This document shows positions 1 through 8,021 of a stretch of DNA of 64,000 bases, piece after piece. The stretch covers positions 49,679 through 113,678 of the forward strand of contig CANJJD010000007.1 in the NCBI GenBank assembly GCA_947474645.1. The letters are read 5' to 3'. Within the stretch, counting starts at the first letter, position 1; the number at the start of each line of letters is the position of its first letter. The position numbers and the translations under genes are program-made. Source of the stretch: Alphaproteobacteria bacterium. GTDB lineage: Bacteria; Pseudomonadota; Alphaproteobacteria; Micropepsales; Micropepsaceae. The notes beneath the pieces were generated by a model. It was not told the origin of the DNA, did no database searches, and was given only the letters and a program-made list of their open reading frames with translations.

Positions 1-359
1 CCGATCCCAGCCTGGTGCTGCGCTGGAGCGAGATCGCCGGACCCGAAGTGGCGCGCCTGGCCCAGCCGCTGAAATTTGCCGAGGGCCCTTCCGGCGGCAC
101 CCTGACGTTAAGGGCGCTGCCCGGCGCGGCGCTGTTCCTGGCCCATGAAAAACGGTCACTGTGCGAACGCATCAATGCCTATCTGGGGCGTCAAGCGGTG
201 GCGCAGATCAAGTTCAGCCAGGGCGCGCTATCGCCCCGCCCCCCTTCGCCCAAGCCGCAAAAGCCTGCCGGTCCCCTGCCGCCCGCCGATCCCAGCCGCC
301 GCTATGAGGGGCCCGAAGGCCTGGCGAAAGCGCTACAGGCGCTGGCGCGGCGGCGCTAA
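1..359 (+). CDS. DciA-like (DUF721) protein, 3' part
   Basis: The open frame runs in from the left edge (Asp-Pro-Ser-Leu precede the first possible GTG at 15), so the start lies outside the window. The visible 114-119 residues carry the DUF721 core: a WSEIAGPEVA segment, a strand-rich middle, and the helix with LCERINAYLGR, followed by a Pro-rich linker and a basic C-terminus. DUF721/DciA proteins are linked to loading of the replicative helicase in bacteria lacking DnaC-type loaders. In Alphaproteobacteria this gene commonly sits upstream of a DsbA-like gene and smc, as here. Family assignment is fairly sure; the helicase-loading role is inferred from the family. Confidence 0.75.
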   Translation, partial: DPSLVLRWSEIAGPEVARLAQPLKFAEGPSGGTLTLRALPGAALFLAHEKRSLCERINAYLGRQAVAQIKFSQGALSPRPPSPKPQKPAGPLPPADPSRRYEGPEGLAKALQALARRR

Positions 360-393
360 CTCTGGAACTATCGGAAAAACACGAGGGAACGTC

Positions 394-1068
394 ATGTCAC
401 GCAACAACTGGATCATCATCGGTGTGATCGTGGCCTTGGCCGCGGCCGGCGGCGCTTACTATTTCCTCAACCAGGGCGGCATGCAGAGCGCGGGCAATTC
501 CGGCGCCGCGATGGCCGCCAGCGCCCACTATGCCCCGCTGCCCACCGACCACACCCTGGGCAACCCTGCGGCCAAGGTGGTGGTGATCGAGTATGCCTCG
601 CCCACCTGTCCGGTCTGCGCCCATTTCATGATCAACATGTTCCCCAAGGTGAAGAGCGATTACATTGATACCGGCAAGGTGTTCTGGGTCTATCGCACCT
701 TCATGCGCGGCCCCGATGACGGCTCGGCGGAAAAGCTGGCCCGCTGCATACCCAAGGAAAAGTACATGGCCTTCACCGACAGCCTGTACCGCAACCAGGC
801 CAAGTGGGATTACGAGTTCGGCATCCCCTCGCCCGACGGCGTCCATGCCGCACTGCTGGCGCTGGCCGCCGAACAGGGCATGAGCAATGCCGAGGCCGAC
901 CGGTGCCTCGTCTCCACCGCCGATGAGGCCGCCATCAACAAGGTGGGCGACGACGGCGTAGCCCGCTACCAGGTCGCCGCCACCCCCACCTTTGTGGTGA
1001 ACGGGCAGTCGGAGGCCGGATTCGAGAACCTGACCGCCCGCCTGGACGCCGCCATCGCCGGAAAATAA
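394..1068 (+). CDS. Membrane-anchored DsbA-like thioredoxin (first copy)
   Basis: 224 residues from ATG 394, which follows a GAGGGA ribosome site. An N-terminal hydrophobic segment (about residues 5-26) should anchor the protein or act as a signal. The thioredoxin domain has a CPVC active site in SPTCPVCAHF and the cis-proline motif ATPTF near the end. A helical insert lies between them, as in DsbA/DsbG-type oxidoreductases. It probably works in the periplasm on disulfide formation or isomerisation. The downstream gene at 1151 is a clear paralogue with the same CPVC site and the shared string YIDTGKVF, so this is a tandem duplication. Specific substrate unknown. Confidence 0.88.
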   Translation: MSRNNWIIIGVIVALAAAGGAYYFLNQGGMQSAGNSGAAMAASAHYAPLPTDHTLGNPAAKVVVIEYASPTCPVCAHFMINMFPKVKSDYIDTGKVFWVYRTFMRGPDDGSAEKLARCIPKEKYMAFTDSLYRNQAKWDYEFGIPSPDGVHAALLALAAEQGMSNAEADRCLVSTADEAAINKVGDDGVARYQVAATPTFVVNGQSEAGFENLTARLDAAIAGK

Positions 1069-1099
1069 AGCTTTTTCAACGACCTAGCTTATTGGACCG

Positions 1100-1140
1100 C
1101 CGCCGGATTCTCTGCCAAAAACAAGGGGCAAATCCGGCGG
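1100..1140 (+). promoter_or_regulatory. Hairpin overlapping the ribosome site of the second DsbA-like gene
   Basis: CCGCCGGATT (1100-1109) and AATCCGGCGG (1131-1140) form a perfect 10-bp inverted repeat with a 21-nt loop. The right arm contains the GGCGG half of the GGCGGAG ribosome site used by GTG 1151. Folding would hide that site. It could also serve as a weak terminator for the first gene, but no T-run follows. Confidence 0.5.
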
Positions 1141-1150
1141 AGATTCTCTG

Positions 1151-1819
1151 GTGTCACGCAAAAACCTTTTCATCGTCGTGGGGCTCGTCGCCCTGATCGT
1201 TGTCGCCGGTCTGGGCTGGAGCATGGGGCTGTTCGGCGGCGCCGGCGACGCCGCCAGCGCCAAGGGCTATGAGCTGGTGGCCAGCGACCGCACCATGGGC
1301 AACCGCAACGCCAAGGCCGTGCTGATCGAATATGCCGCGCCGTCCTGCCCGGTCTGCGCCGCCTTCGCCGCACAGGCATTCCCGCAGATCAAGGCCAAGT
1401 ATATCGACACCGGCAAGGTGTTTTACGTTTTCCGCGTCTTCCCGCTGCGTTCGGACGATGGCGAGGCCGAGAAAATCGCCCGCTGCCTGCCTGAGGATAA
1501 GTACTTCACGTTCATTGACCTGTTGTTCAAGAATCAACCCAAATGGGACGTGGAATATGGCGTCCAGGCACCCGAAGGGGTTCATGAAGGCCTGGTCCTG
1601 CTGGGGCGCATTGCCGGGATGAGCCGCGAGCAGGTTGACCAGTGCATGGTGAACAAAGCTGAGGATGACCGGATCAACAAGGTGTCGGCCGACGGTGAAG
1701 CACGCTACAGCATCACCGGCACGCCGACCTTCATTTTGAACGGCGTCAATGTCGGGTCGGGCAACATCCCGTACGACACGATGGCGAAACTTTTGGATAC
1801 CGAGCTCGCCAAGCAATAG
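1151..1819 (+). CDS. Membrane-anchored DsbA-like thioredoxin (second copy)
   Basis: 222 residues from GTG 1151, 8 nt after GGCGGAG. It has an N-terminal hydrophobic anchor (about residues 5-28), a CPVC redox site in PSCPVCAAF, the paralogue-conserved YIDTGKVF string and a cis-proline motif in GTPTFILNG. It belongs to the DsbA-like thioredoxin family and should act in the periplasm as a thiol-disulfide oxidoreductase. It is a diverged tandem copy of the gene at 394, not a recent duplicate. smc follows after 26 nt, so the two may be co-transcribed. The hairpin over its ribosome site suggests expression is set separately from the first copy. Confidence 0.88.
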   Translation: MSRKNLFIVVGLVALIVVAGLGWSMGLFGGAGDAASAKGYELVASDRTMGNRNAKAVLIEYAAPSCPVCAAFAAQAFPQIKAKYIDTGKVFYVFRVFPLRSDDGEAEKIARCLPEDKYFTFIDLLFKNQPKWDVEYGVQAPEGVHEGLVLLGRIAGMSREQVDQCMVNKAEDDRINKVSADGEARYSITGTPTFILNGVNVGSGNIPYDTMAKLLDTELAKQ

Positions 1820-1845
1820 GCGGGCGCTTTGCAAGGACATTAGCG

Positions 1846-4800
1846 TTGAAGTTCACACGCCTCAGGCTTTCGGGTTTCAAGTCCTTCGTCGAACCGACGG
1901 AGCTTTTCGTCGAGCCCGGCCTTACCGCCGTGATCGGCCCCAATGGCTGCGGCAAGTCCAACCTGTTCGACGCCATGCGCTGGGTGATGGGCGAAACCCG
2001 CCCCTCCTCGGTGCGCGGCAGCGAGATGGACGATGTGATCTTCTCCGGCTCGGCCGGGCGCCCGGCGCGCAATGTCGCGGAAGTCACCCTGTTCATCGAC
2101 AACACCGACCGCACCGCCGGCGCTGCGTTCAACGAGCATGACACGATCGAAGTGTCGCGCCGCATCGAGCGCGAGGCCGGCAGCGTCTATCGCATCAATG
2201 GCCGCGACGTGCGCCAGCGCGACGTGCAGATCTTCTTTGCCGATGCCTCGTCCGGCGCCGGCTCCACCGCCTTTGTGCGCCAGGGCCAGATCGGGCTGCT
2301 GATCTCGCAAAAGCCGCTGGCGCGCCGCGCCATCCTGGAAGAAGCCGCCGGCATCGGCGGGTTGCACCAGCGCCGCCATGAAGCCGAACTGCGGCTGCGC
2401 GCGGCGGAAACCAACCTGTCGCGCCTGGAAGACGTCATCCGAGAAGTCGAAGGCCAGCTTGCCAGCCTGAAGCGCCAGGCCCGCCAGGCTTCCCGCTATC
2501 GCAATCTTTCGGGCCATATCCGCAAGGCCGAGGCGCTGGCGCATTACCTGCGCTGGACCGCCGCCGAAGCACGTTCCGCCATCGCCGCCGAGGAATTGTC
2601 CACCGCCGCCGCGTCCGTCGCCACCGCCACCGAGGCCGCCGCCAAGGCCTCCACGGTGCAGAGCGATGCCGCCGCCGTCCTGCCGCCGCTGCGCCAGGCC
2701 GAAGCCGAACGCGGCGCCGCCCATCACCGCCTGATCGCGCAGCGCGAGCAGTTGGACGCCGAGGAAACCCGCGCCCGCGAAGCTGCCCAGCGCATCCGCC
2801 AGTTGATCGCCCAAGGCCAGGCCGATGCCGAGCGCGAACAGCTTCTGGAACATGATGCCGACAGCGCCCTGTCGGATCTCGACCGGGAAGCGCGCACTCT
2901 CAACAGCGCCACCGACAATGCCAGCGAGGATCTTGCCGCCGCCCAGCAACTGGCCGACCAGATGTCGGCCACCCTGGCGGAAACCGAAAACCTGCTGGAA
3001 CGTCTGACCGCCGAACTGGCGGAATGGAATGCCAAGAAGGCCAGCCTGGAACGTGGCCAGAGCCTGGCCACCGCCTTGCTGGATTCCAGCGTCAGCCAAT
3101 TGTCCGACGCCCAGGCGCGCCTCGACACCGCGCTGGAAAGCGCCAAGGACGCGCCCGACGTCCTGGCCGCCGAAAGTGAAACCGAGCGTGCTCGCGGCAC
3201 CTCCGAAGGCGCCCGCGCCGCCGCCACCGCCGCCCGCGCCAAATTCCAGGACGCCGAAGCCGCCGAGGCCGCCGCGCGCGAGCCCCTGGAAGCCGCGGAA
3301 TACGAAGTCCAGCGCCTGTCCGCCGAAGTGAAGGCGCTGGGCGAACTCCTGCATCCCGAAGGCGAAGGCCTGTTCCCGCCGCTGGTGGATGCCGTGACGG
3401 TGCAGTCCGGTTACGAAGCGGCGTTGGCCGCCGCGCTGGGCGACGATCTGCAAGCGCCGCTGGACAATTCCTCGCCGCATCATTGGCGCGACCTGGGCCG
3501 GTTTACATTCAAAGAGGGCGACTTCGATCCGGCTTTGCCTGCCGGCGCCAAGCCGCTGAACGATTTCGTCAAGGCGCCCGCCGCGCTGGACCGCCGCCTT
3601 GCCATGACCGGCCTGGTGTTCCCCGATCAGGGCGCAACCCTGCAAAGCCAGCTCAAGCCGGGCCAGCGCCTGGTGTCGGCGCGCGGCGATCTGTGGCGCT
3701 GGGATGGTTTCATCGCGTCGGCCGATGCGCCCTCGCAATCCGCCATGCGCCTGTCGCAGCGCAATCGCCTCACCGCCCTGGAAAGCGAAGCCGAGGAAGC
3801 CCGCAGCCTTCGCGCCGCCCGCTTTGCCGAATACTCCACCGCCAAGGATGCCCGTGAGGCCGCGCGCGAAGCCTTGCGCCAGGCCGACGCTTCCGAACGC
3901 GGCGCCGAACAGGCGCTGATCGGCTCCCAGGACCAGGCCAACCGCGCCGCCCGCGCCGCCGCCGAACGCGCGTCACAGCTTGCCTCGCTGGAATCCGAAA
4001 TCCGCCGCCTCACCCAGTCGGTGGAAGCCGCCGAAGAATCCGGACGCCAGACCGCCTCCGGCCTGGCCGAGCTGGGCGACGGCACCGCGCTGAACCAACA
4101 GGTCGCGGATGTGCGCGGCCAGACCGCCGATGCCCGCACCAAGGCCGGCGAAGCGCGCGGCGCGCTGGAAGGCCTGCGCCGCGAAGGCGAAGCACGGATG
4201 CGCCGGCTGGCCACCATCGCCGATGAACAGACGCGCTGGAACGCGCGCAAGACCGATGCCCAGAGCCATGTCGCAGAATTGGTGCGCCGCCAGGAAGAGC
4301 TGACCGGCGAACTGGCCACCGCCGAAGAAGTGCCGCAGGCGATCGCCCAGAAGCGCAATGCGTTGCTGGATGCCATCGCCACCGCCGAAACCGCGCGCAA
4401 TGAAGCCAGCGATGCCCGCCAGCAGGCTGAGACTTTGCTGACCGAGGCCGACAAGCATGCCAAGGCCGCCGATGCCGCCTTGTCGTCGGCGCGCGAAGAA
4501 CGTGCCCGCGCCCAGGCCCTGTCGGAATCCGCCGCCCAGCGCATCGAAGAACTGAAGACCCGCATCCATGACGAACTGGAATGCGCGCCGTCGGACCTGG
4601 CCGAACGCGCCGAGATCAAGGACGGCGAGGAATTGCCGCCGCTGGACCAGGCGGAAAAGCGGGTCGAGCGCCTGAAGAACGAACGCGAGCAGCTTGGCGG
4701 CGTCAATCTGCGCGCCGAGGAAGAAGCAGTCGAACAGGAAACCCGCCTCACCACCCTGACCGCCGACCGCGACGACCTCACCGGCGCCATTGATCGCCTG

Positions 4801-5316
4801 CGCCGCGGCATCCAGAGCCTGAACAAGGAAGGCCGCGAGCGGCTGCTGGCCTCGTTCGAAAAGGTCAACGCCAACTTCAAGGAGCTTTTCACCAAGCTGT
4901 TCGAAGGCGGCGAAGCCAAGCTCACCTTCACCGAATCCGAAGACCCGCTGGAAGCCGGCCTGGAAATCTTCGCCCGCCCGCCGGGCAAGCGGCTGCAATC
5001 CCTGGCCCTGCTGTCGGGCGGCGAACAGGCGCTGACCGCCATGGCGCTGATCTTCGCGGTGTTCCTGGTGAACCCCGCCCCGGTCTGCGTTCTGGACGAA
5101 GTGGACGCGCCCCTGGACGACGCCAATGTCGAGCGTTTCTGCAAGATGCTGACCCAGATGACCGAGATGTCGGGCACCCGCTTCCTGGTCATCACCCACC
5201 ACGCCCTGACCATGAGCCGGATGGACCGGCTGTTCGGCGTCACCATGGCCGAGCGCGGCATCAGCCAGCTTGTGTCGGTGTCCCTGGCGGAAGCCGAAAA
5301 GATCGCCGCGGAATAA
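1846..5316 (+). CDS. smc: Chromosome partition ATPase SMC
   Basis: 1156 residues from TTG 1846, 8 nt after AAGGA. The ATP-binding head is split at the two ends: Walker A GPNGCGKS at residues 31-38, signature LSGGEQ at 1056, and Walker B VLDEVDAP at 1082. Two long Ala/Glu/Arg-rich coiled coils flank a hinge at about 500-620. Length and order are normal for bacterial SMC. The dimer, with ScpA and ScpB (encoded together at 16-17.7 kb in this window), compacts and helps segregate the chromosome. The coiled-coil composition produces long spurious antisense frames, which are not genes. Confidence 0.97.
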   Translation: MKFTRLRLSGFKSFVEPTELFVEPGLTAVIGPNGCGKSNLFDAMRWVMGETRPSSVRGSEMDDVIFSGSAGRPARNVAEVTLFIDNTDRTAGAAFNEHDTIEVSRRIEREAGSVYRINGRDVRQRDVQIFFADASSGAGSTAFVRQGQIGLLISQKPLARRAILEEAAGIGGLHQRRHEAELRLRAAETNLSRLEDVIREVEGQLASLKRQARQASRYRNLSGHIRKAEALAHYLRWTAAEARSAIAAEELSTAAASVATATEAAAKASTVQSDAAAVLPPLRQAEAERGAAHHRLIAQREQLDAEETRAREAAQRIRQLIAQGQADAEREQLLEHDADSALSDLDREARTLNSATDNASEDLAAAQQLADQMSATLAETENLLERLTAELAEWNAKKASLERGQSLATALLDSSVSQLSDAQARLDTALESAKDAPDVLAAESETERARGTSEGARAAATAARAKFQDAEAAEAAAREPLEAAEYEVQRLSAEVKALGELLHPEGEGLFPPLVDAVTVQSGYEAALAAALGDDLQAPLDNSSPHHWRDLGRFTFKEGDFDPALPAGAKPLNDFVKAPAALDRRLAMTGLVFPDQGATLQSQLKPGQRLVSARGDLWRWDGFIASADAPSQSAMRLSQRNRLTALESEAEEARSLRAARFAEYSTAKDAREAAREALRQADASERGAEQALIGSQDQANRAARAAAERASQLASLESEIRRLTQSVEAAEESGRQTASGLAELGDGTALNQQVADVRGQTADARTKAGEARGALEGLRREGEARMRRLATIADEQTRWNARKTDAQSHVAELVRRQEELTGELATAEEVPQAIAQKRNALLDAIATAETARNEASDARQQAETLLTEADKHAKAADAALSSAREERARAQALSESAAQRIEELKTRIHDELECAPSDLAERAEIKDGEELPPLDQAEKRVERLKNEREQLGGVNLRAEEEAVEQETRLTTLTADRDDLTGAIDRLRRGIQSLNKEGRERLLASFEKVNANFKELFTKLFEGGEAKLTFTESEDPLEAGLEIFARPPGKRLQSLALLSGGEQALTAMALIFAVFLVNPAPVCVLDEVDAPLDDANVERFCKMLTQMTEMSGTRFLVITHHALTMSRMDRLFGVTMAERGISQLVSVSLAEAEKIAAE

Positions 5317-5421
5317 GAGATTCGGCGCAACTCCCGGCGCGGTCAGGAAAATTCCGCGCGACATAATGCGCGAGGGCGTTTTTCCGCTGCATTATCAAGG
5401 TGTTGTGGCGGTCTGACATTC

Positions 5422-5450
5422 TTGACACCCATCGGGGGCGACCATATGGT
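5422..5450 (+). promoter_or_regulatory. Sigma70-type promoter for the F0 operon
   Basis: TTGACA (5422-5427) and TATGGT (5445-5450) are separated by exactly 17 bp, about 65 bp upstream of atpI. The -10 box lies inside a perfect 12-bp palindrome, GACCATATGGTC (5440-5451), which could be an operator or chance. No other strong promoter-like pair is seen in the 200 bp between smc and atpI. Confidence 0.6.
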
Positions 5451-5515
5451 CCGCCCGCCTTCGACGCGCCGAAGGCCCGGTTTTGTGCGGTTTTTCGGAC
5501 TTTTGGGAGGCGGTT

Positions 5516-5860
5516 TTGACGGCTCCAGACCCCGACAAGCTCAACGACCTGGGCAAGCGCCTCGCCGAAGCCCAGAAGCGGCAAGCGGACGGCGCCAAAC
5601 GCGCAGCCCCGTCGCAAGCGGGGATCGCAGGCCGTTTCGCAACCGAACTGGTTGCGGCGCTGGTCGTCGGTGGCGGACTGGGATGGGGCATCGACTGGCT
5701 GTTCGGCCATTTCGGTTTTCACACCCGCCCGGTCTTTCTGTTGCTGTTTTTTGTGCTGGGCGCAGCCGCGGGCATCCGCAACGTGATGCGCGCAGCGACC
5801 GAGATCAACGCCGAGATTGCCGCCAAGGTGGCTGCGGCGAAGGACGATAGGGAGACGTAA
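5516..5860 (+). CDS. atpI: F0F1 ATP synthase assembly protein AtpI
   Basis: 114 residues from TTG 5516, chosen because GGGAGG lies 5 nt upstream; a longer frame from 5483 lacks such a site. A charged N-terminal region (about 1-40) is followed by two hydrophobic helices, with GGGLGWGIDWLFGH between and in them, typical of the AtpI/AtpZ (ATPase gene 1) family. AtpI helps assemble the c-ring and may aid magnesium entry. It is the first gene of atpI-atpB-atpE-b'-b, the usual alphaproteobacterial F0 operon, behind the promoter at 5422. Confidence 0.9.
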   Translation: MTAPDPDKLNDLGKRLAEAQKRQADGAKRAAPSQAGIAGRFATELVAALVVGGGLGWGIDWLFGHFGFHTRPVFLLLFFVLGAAAGIRNVMRAATEINAEIAAKVAAAKDDRET

Positions 5861-5865
5861 CGTCC

Positions 5866-6618
5866 GTGGAACTGAACCCGATGCACCAGTTCACCATCAA
5901 GCCGCTGGTGCCTTTGCACCTTGGCGGCTTCGATGTGTCGTTCACCAATCAGTCGCTGCTGATGGTGATCGTGGTGCTGGCCGCGTCCCTGTTCCTCACC
6001 CTGGCGGTCAAGCCCAACCGGCTGGTGCCGACCCGCGGCCAGTCCATGGCCGAGATGTCCTACGAATTCGTCGCCAACATGATCCACTCGTCCACGGGGG
6101 AGGACGGACTGAAATTCTTCCCCTTCGTCTTCACCCTGTTCATCTTCGTGCTGCTGGCCAACTTCTTCGGCATGGTGCCGGGCAGCTTCACCATCACCAG
6201 CCAGATCGCGGTCACCTTCGCGCTGGCCTCGCTGGTGATCCTGGCGGTGATCGTCACCGGCTTCATGAAGCACGGCATCGGCTTTTTGAAGCTGTTCGTG
6301 CCGCACGCGCCCCTGCCCCTGCTGTTCCTGCTGGTGCCGATCGAGGTGATCTCGTTCCTCACCCGCCCCATCAGCCTCTCGGTTCGTCTGTTCGCCAACA
6401 TGCTGGCCGGCCACACCATGCTGGCGGTGTTCGGCGGCTTTGTCGTCGCGCTGGGCGCGGCGGGCGGTGTTCTGTCGGTCATGGCCGTCGCTCCCATGAT
6501 GCTGATCGTTGCGATCATGCTGCTGGAGCTGCTGGTCGCCTTCCTGCAGGCCTATGTCTTCGCGATCCTGACCTGCATCTATCTCAACGAAGCACTTCAT
6601 CTCCACGATCATCACTAA
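5866..6618 (+). CDS. atpB: ATP synthase F0 subunit a
   Basis: 250 residues from GTG 5866, 5 nt after atpI. A polytopic inner-membrane protein with five to six hydrophobic helices. The conserved helix with SVRLFANMLAGH contains the essential Arg that faces the c-ring carboxylate in the proton half-channels. The C-terminus (LEALLVAFLQAY-like region ending in His-rich HLHDHH) is normal for the family. It forms the stator side of the proton channel. Its start overlaps no other gene and it lies in the F0 operon. Confidence 0.97.
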   Translation: MELNPMHQFTIKPLVPLHLGGFDVSFTNQSLLMVIVVLAASLFLTLAVKPNRLVPTRGQSMAEMSYEFVANMIHSSTGEDGLKFFPFVFTLFIFVLLANFFGMVPGSFTITSQIAVTFALASLVILAVIVTGFMKHGIGFLKLFVPHAPLPLLFLLVPIEVISFLTRPISLSVRLFANMLAGHTMLAVFGGFVVALGAAGGVLSVMAVAPMMLIVAIMLLELLVAFLQAYVFAILTCIYLNEALHLHDHH

Positions 6619-6637
6619 CTTTTAGAAGGGAATAACA

Positions 6638-6865
6638 ATGGAACTTGCAGCTGCGAAAATGATTGGTGCGGGCCTGGCCTGCATCGCTCTGGTCGGCGCC
6701 GGCATCGGCATCGGCAACGTGTTCGGCTCCTACCTCTCGGGCGCGCTGCGCAATCCGGGTGCCGCCGCGACCCAGACCACCAACCTGCTGCTCGGCTTCG
6801 CGCTGTGCGAAGCGACCGGCCTGTTCGGCCTGGTCATCGCGCTGCTGATCCTGTTCGCGTTCTAA
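6638..6865 (+). CDS. atpE: ATP synthase F0 subunit c
   Basis: 75 residues from ATG 6638, preceded by AGAAGGGA. It is a two-helix hairpin with the glycine-rich packing motif GAGIGIG in helix 1, the polar loop RNPGA, and the proton-binding Glu in [10 protein letters not shown] of helix 2. No sodium-binding Gln/Ser pattern is evident, so a proton ring is likely. Multiple copies form the rotor ring of F0. The length is typical for alphaproteobacterial subunit c. Confidence 0.97.
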   Translation: MELAAAKMIGAGLACIALVGAGIGIGNVFGSYLSGALRNPGAAATQTTNLLLGFALCEATGLFGLVIALLILFAF

Positions 6866-6872
6866 GACGGAC

Positions 6873-7412
6873 ATGATGGCCGAAGGCGCCCACACGGAAA
6901 CGACCGGCGTACCCGCGGAGCATGAAGCCGCGGGCTTCCCGCCGTTCGACACGACGACCTTCCCCAGCCAGTTGTTCTGGCTGGCGATAACCTTCGCGTT
7001 TCTGTTCACGGTGCTGTGGAAGGTGGCGGGGCCCAAGATCAACCTCGCCATCACCAACCGGCGGGGCACGATCAACGGCGCCATCGCCGAGGCCGGCAAG
7101 GCACGCGCCGACGCGGAAGCCGCCCAGGCCGCCTATGAAACGGCGCTGGCGGGCGCGCGCTCCAGGGGCAATGCCCTGGCCGAGGAAACCCGCCAGAAGC
7201 TGAACGCGGAAATCGCCAAGGCCAAGTCGGACGCCGACGCACAGGCGGCGCAGGCCATGTCGGCCGCCGAGGCGCGCATCGGCCAGACCCGGGAATCCGC
7301 CAAGGCGCATGTGAAAACGGCGGCGCGCGATGCCGCCATCGCCATTGTCGAGCGTCTGACCGGCGACAAGGTCTCTGCCGAAGACGCCAGCGCGGCGTTG
7401 GGGAAGAACTAA
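6873..7412 (+). CDS. atpF2: ATP synthase F0 subunit b'
   Basis: 179 residues from ATG 6873 (a second ATG lies at 6876). The segment FPPFDTTTFPSQLFWLAI before the single membrane helix is diagnostic of the b' form found in Alphaproteobacteria and photosynthetic bacteria. A long Ala/Glu/Lys-rich helical stalk follows. b' pairs with b to form the peripheral stalk that holds F1 against rotation. The stop is directly followed by the start of the b gene at 7413. Confidence 0.94.
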   Translation: MMAEGAHTETTGVPAEHEAAGFPPFDTTTFPSQLFWLAITFAFLFTVLWKVAGPKINLAITNRRGTINGAIAEAGKARADAEAAQAAYETALAGARSRGNALAEETRQKLNAEIAKAKSDADAQAAQAMSAAEARIGQTRESAKAHVKTAARDAAIAIVERLTGDKVSAEDASAALGKN

Positions 7413-7907
7413 ATGATGGAATTGCTCCACGAAGCGGAATTCTGGGTTGCCGTCGGTTTTGTGATGGTGATCGGCCTGCTGCTCTGGGCCGGCGTGCCGG
7501 CCATGGTCGCCAAGATCCTGGACCAGCGCGCCGCCGTCATCTCCGCCGAGCTGGACGAAGCCCGCCGCCTGCGCGCCGAGGCCGCCGCCCTGCTGGCCGA
7601 CTACCAGAAGCGCGCCGCCGGCGCCGAGGCCGAGGCCCGCAGCATCGTGGACGCCGCCACCGCCGAAGCCGCCCAGTTCCAGAAGGATTCCCGCGCCGCG
7701 CTGGAAGCCCAAATCCAGCGCCGCACCGCCGCCGCCCAGGACAAGATCGCCCAGGCCGAAGCCGCCGCCCTGAATGAGATCCGCGCCCTGGCCGCCGACG
7801 CCGCCGTGAACGCCGCCCAGAAGCTGATCACCGCCCGCCTGGACGACAAGCGCGCGTCCAGCCTGATCGCTGACAGCATCAAGGGCGTGGGCGAGAAGCT
7901 GAATTAA
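7413..7907 (+). CDS. atpF: ATP synthase F0 subunit b
   Basis: 164 residues from ATG 7413, immediately after the b' stop. A short N-terminus, one membrane helix (about residues 9-30) and a long amphipathic Ala/Arg/Glu stalk match subunit b. It forms the other half of the peripheral stalk. It is the last gene of the F0 operon; no F1 genes follow, as is usual in Alphaproteobacteria, where F1 is encoded elsewhere. Confidence 0.95.
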   Translation: MMELLHEAEFWVAVGFVMVIGLLLWAGVPAMVAKILDQRAAVISAELDEARRLRAEAAALLADYQKRAAGAEAEARSIVDAATAEAAQFQKDSRAALEAQIQRRTAAAQDKIAQAEAAALNEIRALAADAAVNAAQKLITARLDDKRASSLIADSIKGVGEKLN

Positions 7908-7917
7908 GCTCAGTTGT

Positions 7918-8010
7918 CATGGCCCGCAAATGCGGGCCATGCAGACGACGCCGATAAATTTTAGAAAGCACGCTTACACCAACTGGATGGCCCACACTCC
8001 GGTGGGCCAT
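7918..8010. terminator. Two hairpins between convergent atpF and aspS
   Basis: Hairpin 1 pairs CATGGCCCGCA (7918-7928) with TGCGGGCCATG (7931-7941), a perfect 11-bp stem around AA. Hairpin 2 pairs ATGGCCCAC (7987-7995) with GTGGGCCAT (8002-8010). Both contain ATGGCCC/GGGCCAT and both lack a T-run. They separate convergent genes, so a bidirectional terminator or dispersed palindromic units are both possible. Confidence 0.55.
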
Positions 8011-8021
8011 GACAGGTGAGG

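Noticed and set aside
1840..3738. 632-codon open frame antisense to smc
   Set aside because: Low-complexity Gly/Ala/Arg-rich product created by codon bias on the opposite strand of the SMC coiled coil; no motif or ribosome site.
3627..5364. Two long antisense frames over the 3' half of smc
   Set aside because: Ser/Arg-rich or Gly/Phe-rich shadow translations with no recognisable domain; the sense gene is certain.
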